Shown piece after piece: positions 56,808-64,000 of a DNA stretch of 64,000 nucleotides. The notes below the pieces were generated by a model. The model ran no database searches. It was not told the DNA's origin and worked only from the letters and a program-made list of their open reading frames with translations. The translations under genes and the position numbers were made by a program. Origin of the DNA: Ptiloglossa arizonensis (lineage: Eukaryota > Arthropoda > Insecta > Hymenoptera > Colletidae); assembly GCF_051014685.1 (NCBI RefSeq), contig NW_027479052.1:124001-188000 (forward strand). The letters are read 5' to 3'. Numbering within the stretch: the first letter of the stretch is position 1; the number at the start of each line of letters is the position of its first letter.

Positions 56808-59800
56808 CGTATAACGTATAACGTATAACGTATATCGTATAACGTATAACGTATAACGTATAACGTGTAACGTATAAAGTATAACGTATAACGTATAACG
56901 TATAACGTATAACGTATAACGTATAACGTATAACGTATAACGTATAACGTATAACATATAACGTATAACGTATAACGTATAACGTATAACGTATAACGTA
57001 TAACGTATAACGTATAACGTATAACGTATAACGTATAACGTATAACGTATAACGTATAACGTATAACGTATAACGTATAACGTATAACGTATAACATATA
57101 ATGTATAACGCATATCCTAGAACTTATGCTGAATAACGTATAACGTATAACGTATAACGTATAACGTATAACGTATAACGTATAACGTATAACGTATAAC
57201 GTATAACGTATAACGTATAACGTATAACGTATAACGTATAACGTATAACGTATAACATATAATATATAACGCATATCCTAGAACTTATGCCGTATAACGT
57301 ATAGTGTGCAACGTATAACGTATAACGTATAACGTATAACGTATAACGTATAACGTATAACGTATAACGTATAACGTATAACGTATAACGTATAACGTAT
57401 AACGTATAACGTATAACGTATACGTATAACGTATAACATATAATGTATGACGCATATCCTAGAACTTATGCTGAATAACGTATAACGTATAGCGTATAAC
57501 GTATAACGTATAACGTATAACGTATAACGTATAACGTATAACGTATAACGTATAACGTATAACGTATAACGTATAACGTATAACGTATAACGTATAACGT
57601 ATAACGTATAACGTATAACGTATAACGTATAACGTATAACGTATAACGTATAACGTATAACGTATAACGTATAACGTATAACGTATAACGTATAACATAT
57701 AATGTATAACGCATATCCTAGAACTTATGCTGAATAACGTATAACGTATAACGTATAACGTATAACGTATAACGTATAACGTATAACGTATAACGTATAA
57801 CGTATAACGTATAACGTATAACGTATAACGTATAACGTATAACGTATGACGTATAACGTATAACGTATAACGTATAACGTATAACGTATAACGTATAACG
57901 TATAACGTATAACGTATAACGTATAACGTATAACGTATAACGTATAACGTATAACGTATAACGTGTAACGTATAACGTATAACGTGTAACGTATAACGTA
58001 TATCGTGTAACGTATAACGTGTAACGTATAACGTATAACGTATAACGTATAAAGTATAACGTATAACGTATAACGTATAACGTATAACGTATAACGTATA
58101 ACGTATAACGTATAACGTATAACGTATAACGTATAACGTATAAAGTATAACGTATAACGTATAACGTATAACGTATAACGTAATACGTATAATGTATAAC
58201 GTATAACGTATAACGTATAACGTATTACGTATAACGTATAACGTATAACGTATAACGTATAACGTATAACGTATAACGTATAACGTATAACGTATAACGT
58301 ATAACGTATAGTGTATAACGTATAACGTATAACGTATAACGTATAACTTTTAACGTATAACGTATAACGTATAACGTATAACGTATACGTATAACGTATA
58401 ACATATAATGTATAACGCATATCCTAGAACTTATGCTGAATAACGTATAACGTATAGCGTATAACGTATAACGTATAACGTATAACGTATAACGTATAAC
58501 GTATATCGTATAACGTATAACGTATAACGTATAACGTATGACGTATAACGTATATCGTATAACGTATAACGTATAACATATAATATATAACGCATATCCT
58601 AGAACTTATGCGGTATAACGTATAGTGTATAACGTATAACGTATAACGTATAGTGTATAACGTATAACGTATAACGTATAGTGTATAACGTATAACGTAT
58701 AACGTATAACGTATAACTTTTAACGTATAACGTATAACGTATAACGTAATACGTATAACGTATGACGTATAACGTATAACGTATAACGTATAACGTATAA
58801 CGTATAACGTATAACGTATAACGTATAACGTATAACGTGTAACGTGTAACGTATAACGTATAACGTATAACGTATAACGTATAACGTATAACGTATAACG
58901 TATAACGTATAACGTATAACGTATAACGTATAACGGATAACGTATAACGTATACCGTGTAACGTATAACGTATAACGTATAACGTATAACGTATAACGTA
59001 TAACGTATAACGTATAACGTATAACGTATAACGAATAACGTATAACGTATAACGTGTAACGTATAACGTGTAACGGATAACGTATAACGTATACCGTGTA
59101 ACGTATAACGTGTAACGTATAACGTATAACGTATAACGTATATGGTATAACGTATAACGTATAACGCATAACGTATAACGTATAACGTATAACGTATAAC
59201 GTATAACGTATAACGTATAACGTATACCGTGTAACGTATAACGTATAACGTATAACGTATAACATATAATATATAAAGCATATCCTAGAACTTATGCCGT
59301 ATAACGTATAGTGTGCAACGTATAACGTATAACGTATAACGTATATCGTGTAACGTATAACGTGTAACGTATAACGTATAACGTATAACGTATAACGTAT
59401 AACGTATAACGTATAACGTATAACGTATAACGTATAACGTATAACGTATAACGTATAACGTATAACGTATAACGTAGAACGTGGAACGTATAACGTATAA
59501 CGTATAACGTCTAACGTATAACGTATAACGTATAACGTATAACGTATAACGTATAACATATAATGTATAACGCATATCCTAGAACTTATGCCGTATAACG
59601 TATAGTGTGCAACGTATAACGTATAACGTATAACGTATACCGTATAACGTATAACGTATAACGTATAACGTATAACGTATAACGTATAACGTATAACGTA
59701 TAACGTATAACGTATACGTATAACGTATAACATATAATGTATAACGCATATCCTAGAACTTATGCTGAATAACGTATAACGTATAGCGTATAACGTATAA

Positions 59801-60157
59801 CGTATAACGTATAACGTATAACGTATAACGTATAACGTATAACGTATAACGTATTATGTATAACGTATAACGTATATCGTATAACGTATAACGTATAACA
59901 TGTAATATATAACGCATATCCTAGAACTTATGCGGTATAACGTATAGTGTATAACGTATAACGTATAACGTATAGTGTATAACGTATAACGTATAACGTA
60001 TAGTGTATAACGTATAACGTATAACGTATAACGTATAACTTTTAACGTATAACGTATAACGTATAACGTAATACGTATAACGTATGACGTATAACGTATA
60101 ACGTATAACGTATAACGTATAACGTATAACGTATAACGTGTAACGTATAACGTATAA

Positions 60158-60311
60158 CGTATAGCGTATAACGTATATCGCATAACGTATAACGTATAAC
60201 GTATCACGTATAAAGGATAACGTGTAACGTATATCGTATATCGTATACCGTATAACGTACAACGAGTGACGTATAACGCATAACGTATAACGTGTAACGT
60301 ATAAAGTATAA
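60158..60311. repeat. 154-bp cassette, copy 16
   Basis: Short form, between the C anchor at 59920 and the A anchor at 60389, the same placement as copies 3 and 13. Confidence 0.91.
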
Positions 60312-62298
60312 CGTATAACGTATAACGTATAACGTATAACGTATAACGTATAACGTATAACGTATAACGTATAATGTATAACGCATATCCTAGAACTTAT
60401 GCTGAATAACGTATAACGTATAACGTATAACGTATAACGTATAACGTATAACGTATAACGTATAACGTATAACGTGTAACGTATAAAGTATAACGTATAA
60501 CGTATAACGTATAACGTATAACGTATAACGTATAACGTATAACGTATAACGTATAACGTATAACGTATAACGTATAACGTATAACGTATAACGTATAACG
60601 TATAACGTATAACGTATAACGTCTAACGTATAACGTATAACGTATAACGTATAACGTATAACGTATAACGTATAACATATAATATATAACGCATATGCTA
60701 GAACTTATGCCGTATAACGTATAGTGTGCAACGTATAACGTATAACGTATAACGTATAACGTATAACGTATAACGTATAACGTATAACGTATAACGTATA
60801 ACGTATAACGTATAACTTTTAACGTATAACGTATAACGTATAACGTAATACGTATAACGTATGACGTATAACGTATAACGTATAACGTATAACGTATAAC
60901 GTATAACGTATAACGTATAACGTATAACGTATAACGTGTAACGTGTAACGTATAACGTATAACGTATAACGTATAACGTATAACGTATAACGTATAACGT
61001 ATAACGTATAACGTATAACGTATAACGTATAACGGATAACGTATAACGTATACCGTGTAACGTATAACGTATAACGTATAACGTATAACGTATAACGTGT
61101 AACGTATAACGTATAACGTATAACGTATAACGTATAACGAATAACGTATAACGTATAACGTGTAACGTATAACGTGTAACGGATAGCGTATAACGTATAC
61201 CGTGTAACGTATAACGTGTAACGTATAACGTATAACGTATAACGTATATGGTATAACGTATAACGTATATGGTATAACGTATAACGTATAGCGCATAACG
61301 TATAACGTATAACGTATAACGGATAACGTATAACGTATACCGTGTAACGTATAACGTATAACGTATAACGTATAACATATAATATATAAAGCATATCCTA
61401 GAACTTTTGCCGTATAACGTATAGTGTGCAACGTATAACGTATAACGTATAACGTATATCGTGTAACGTATAACGTGTAACGTATAACGTATAACGTATA
61501 ACGTATAACGTATAACGTATAACGTATAACGTATAACGTATAACGTATAACGTATAACGTATAACGTATAACGTATAACGTAGAACGTAGAACGTATAAC
61601 GTATAACGTATAACGTCTAACGTATAACGTATAACGTATAACGTATAACGTATAACGTATAACATATAATGTATAACGCATATCCTAGAACTTATGCCGT
61701 ATAACGTATAGTGTGCAACGTATAACGTATAACGTATAACGTATAACGTATAACGTATACCGTATAACGTATAACGTATAACGTATAACGTATAACGTAT
61801 AACGTATAACGTATAACGTATAACGTATACGTATAACGTATAACATATAATGTATAACGCATATCCTAGAACTTATGCTGAATAACGTATAACGTATAGC
61901 GTATAACGTATAACGTATAACGTATAACGTATAACGTATAACGTATAACGTATAACGTATAACGTATAACGTATAACGTATAACGTATAACGTATAACGT
62001 ATAACGTATAACGTATATCGTATAACGTATAACGTATAACATATAATATATAACGCATATCCTAGAACTTATGCGGTATAACGTATAGTGTATAACGTAT
62101 AACGTATAACGTATAGTGTATAACGTATAACGTATAACGTATAGTGTATAACGTATAACGTATAACGTATAACGTATAACTTTTAACGTATAACGTATAA
62201 CGTATAACGTAATACGTATAACGTATGACGTATAACGTATAACGTATAACGTATAACGTATAACGTATAACGTATAACGTGTAACGTATAACGTATAA

Positions 62299-62452
62299 CG
62301 TATAGCGTATAACGTATATCGCATAACGTATAACGTATAACGTATCACGTATAAAGGATAACGTGTAACGTATATCGTATATCGTATACCGTATAACGTA
62401 CAACGAGTGACGTATAACGCATAACGTATAACGTGTAACGTATAAAGTATAA
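62299..62452. repeat. 154-bp cassette, copy 17
   Basis: Short form, between the C anchor at 62061 and the A anchor at 62530, the same placement as copies 4 and 14. Confidence 0.91.
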
Positions 62453-64000
62453 CGTATAACGTATAACGTATAACGTATAACGTATAACGTATAACGTATA
62501 ACGTATAACGTATAATGTATAACGCATATCCTAGAACTTATGCTGAATAACGTATAACGTATAACGTATAACGTATAACGTATAACGTATAACGTATAAC
62601 GTATAACGTATAACGTATAACGTGTAACGTATAAAGTATAACGTATAACGTATAACGTATAACGTATAACGTATAACGTATAACGTATAACGTATAACGT
62701 ATAATGTATAACGCATATCCTAGAACTTATGCTGAATATCGTATAACGTATAACGTATAACGTATAACGTATAACGTATAACGTATAACGTATAACGTAT
62801 AACGTATAACGTATAACGTATAACGTATAACGTATAACGTATAACGTATAACGTATAACGTATAACGTATAACGTATAACGTCTAACGTATAACGTATAA
62901 CGTATAACGTATAACGTATAACGTATAACGTATAACGTATAACGTATAACGTCTAACGTATAACGTATAACGTATAACGTATAACGTATAACGTATAACG
63001 TATAACATATAATATATAACGCATATGCTAGAACTTATGCCGTATAACGTATAGTGTGCAACGTATAACGTATAACGTATAACGTATAACGTATAACGTA
63101 TAACGTATAACGTATAACGTATAACGTATAACGTATAACGTATAACGTATAACGTATAACGTATAACGTATAACGTATAACGTATAACGTATAACGTATA
63201 ACGTATAACGTATAACGTATAACGTATAACGTATAACGTATAACGTATAACGTATAACGTATAACGTATAACGTATAACGTATAACGTATAACGTATAAC
63301 GTATAACGTGTAACGTATAACGTATAACGTGTAACGTATAACGTATATCGTGTAACGTATAACGTGTAACGTATAACGTATAACGTATAACGTATAAAGT
63401 ATAACGTATAACGTATAACGTATAACGTATAACGTATAACGTATAACGTATAACGTATAACGTATAACGTATAACGTATAACGTATAAAGTATAACGTAT
63501 AACGTATAACGTATAACGTAATACGTATAATGTATAACGTATAACGTATAACGTATAACGTATTACGTATAACGTATAACGTATAACGTATAACGTATAA
63601 CGTATAACGTATAACGTATAACGTATAACGTATAACGTATAACGTGTAACGTATAACGTATAACATATAATGTATAACGCACATCCTAGAACTTATGCTG
63701 AATAACGTATAACGTATAACGTATAACGTATAACGTATAACGTGTAACGTATAACGTATATCGTGTAACGTATAACGTGTAACGTATACCGTATAACGTA
63801 TAACGTATAACGTATAACGTATAACGTATAACGTATAACGTATAACGTATAACGTGTAACGTATAACGTATATCGTGTAACGTATAACGTGTAACGTATA
63901 CCGTATAACGTATAACGTATAACGTATAACGTATAACGTATAACGTATAACGTATAACGTATAACGTATAACGTATAACGTATAACGTATAACGTATAAC

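Larger units (their letters stand above)
1..64000. repeat. 7-bp satellite array, unit CGTATAA, fills the window
   Basis: Every part of the window resolves into consecutive 7-bp units. Most are exactly CGTATAA; the rest differ by one to three substitutions (CGTGTAA, CGTATAT, CGTACAA, CGTCTAA, CGTAGAA, CGGATAA, CGTATAC, CGAATAA, CGCATAA, CGTATGA, CGTAATA, CTTTTAA, AGTATAA and others). The canonical unit is 29% GC with one CpG and one ACGT across each junction. From the first anchor (265) to the last (63685) the distance is 63,420 bp, exactly 9,060 x 7, consistent with 28 one-base deletions that all sit at one homologous site. Both window ends lie inside the array, so its full length is unknown. 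No gene, RNA gene or mobile element interrupts it. Simple satellites of this kind are normally eukaryotic heterochromatin; that assignment is inference. Confidence 0.98.
55814..64000. repeat. Higher-order repeat zone 3, second copy, cut by the window end
   Basis: Anchors: 55814 A, 56220 B, 56402 A, 57116 A, 57277 B, 57458 A, 57717 A, 58423 A, 58598 C, 59284 B, 59578 B, 59752 A, 59920 C, 60389 A, 60697 B, 61397 B, 61684 B, 61865 A, 62061 C, 62530 A, 62719 A, 63027 B, 63685 A. The offset to the first copy is 9,005 bp at the left and 8,732-8,767 bp at the right. The main step is 252 bp (36 heptamers) lost between 58598 and 59284. CATGTAA replaces CATATAA before 59920. The array continues in phase past base 64000. 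Confidence 0.9.

Noticed and set aside
244..63698. CRISPR-like pattern of a conserved short repeat with spacers
   Set aside because: The conserved anchor recurs, but the intervals range from 70 to over 1,400 bp and consist of the same heptamers, not unique spacers. No cas genes are present.
1..64000. Telomeric repeat array
   Set aside because: TTATACG lacks the G-rich strand of known telomere repeats such as the plant heptamer TTTAGGG, and the array has long higher-order repeats with no chromosome end visible. A subtelomeric location is still possible.
1..64000. Plasmid or phage iteron-type replication origin
   Set aside because: Iteron arrays are normally a few to some tens of units next to a replication gene. 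Here more than 9,000 units occur with no gene.
1..64000. Cyanobacterial short tandem heptamer repeats
   Set aside because: Those heptamer families have other sequences and form short arrays between genes. They do not reach tens of kilobases with higher-order structure, as far as I know.
1..64000. tRNA, rRNA, riboswitch or structured RNA genes
   Set aside because: No stretch departs from the heptamer grid, so none has the composition or stems these RNAs need.

Overview
The whole window is satellite DNA and I find no gene in it. From base 1 to base 64000 it is one array of a 7-bp unit, CGTATAA (TTATACG on the minus strand), about 9,140 units, with no unique sequence at either edge. The organism cannot be named from the sequence. 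A simple heptamer satellite tens of kilobases long with multi-kilobase higher-order repeats is typical of eukaryotic heterochromatin (centromeric, pericentromeric, subtelomeric or a supernumerary chromosome); simple 7-bp satellites of this kind are known from Drosophila virilis. I know of no bacterial heptamer array of this size, but the sequence alone does not exclude one.

The array is not featureless. Point-substituted units recur in fixed orders. The strongest landmark is a 35-bp 'anchor' of five degenerate heptamers: CATATAA, then TATATAA or TGTATAA, then CGCATAT, CCTAGAA and CTTATGC. I count about 177 anchors by eye. The unit that follows divides them into type A (TGAATAA, about 69), type B (CGTATAA, CGTATAG, TGTGCAA, about 75) and type C (GGTATAA, CGTATAG, TGTATAA, about 33). 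Positions quoted for an anchor are the first base of its CCTAGAA unit; the anchor runs from 21 bases before to 13 bases after that base. Nearly every distance between anchors is a multiple of 7. The exceptions are all one base short and go back to one recurrent 6-bp unit (CGTATA) just upstream of a subset of type A anchors.

Order and spacing of anchors show three successive multi-kilobase tandem duplications: about 0.4-12.5 kb (period 6.3 kb shrinking to 5.7 kb), about 18.0-32.6 kb (period 7,463-7,477 bp, 25 anchors matched), and about 46.8-64 kb (period 9.0-8.7 kb, 23 anchors matched, cut by the window end). Smaller tandem duplications of 1,008 bp (12.9-14.9 kb), 1,602 bp (33.1-36.0 kb) and 3,976 bp (41-48 kb) lie between or inside them. 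A 154-bp cassette of highly diverged units occurs 17 times, only to the right of 20.2 kb, and is densest at 40.6-47.8 kb.

Long open frames on the minus strand are an arithmetic effect: TTATACG has no stop codon in any frame and gives the same heptapeptide cycle (YTLYVIR) in all three. They should not be annotated as genes. No RNA gene, mobile element, CRISPR array or origin was recognised. Any biological role would be structural (chromatin, centromere or chromosome end) or that of a transcribed satellite RNA, and both are inference.
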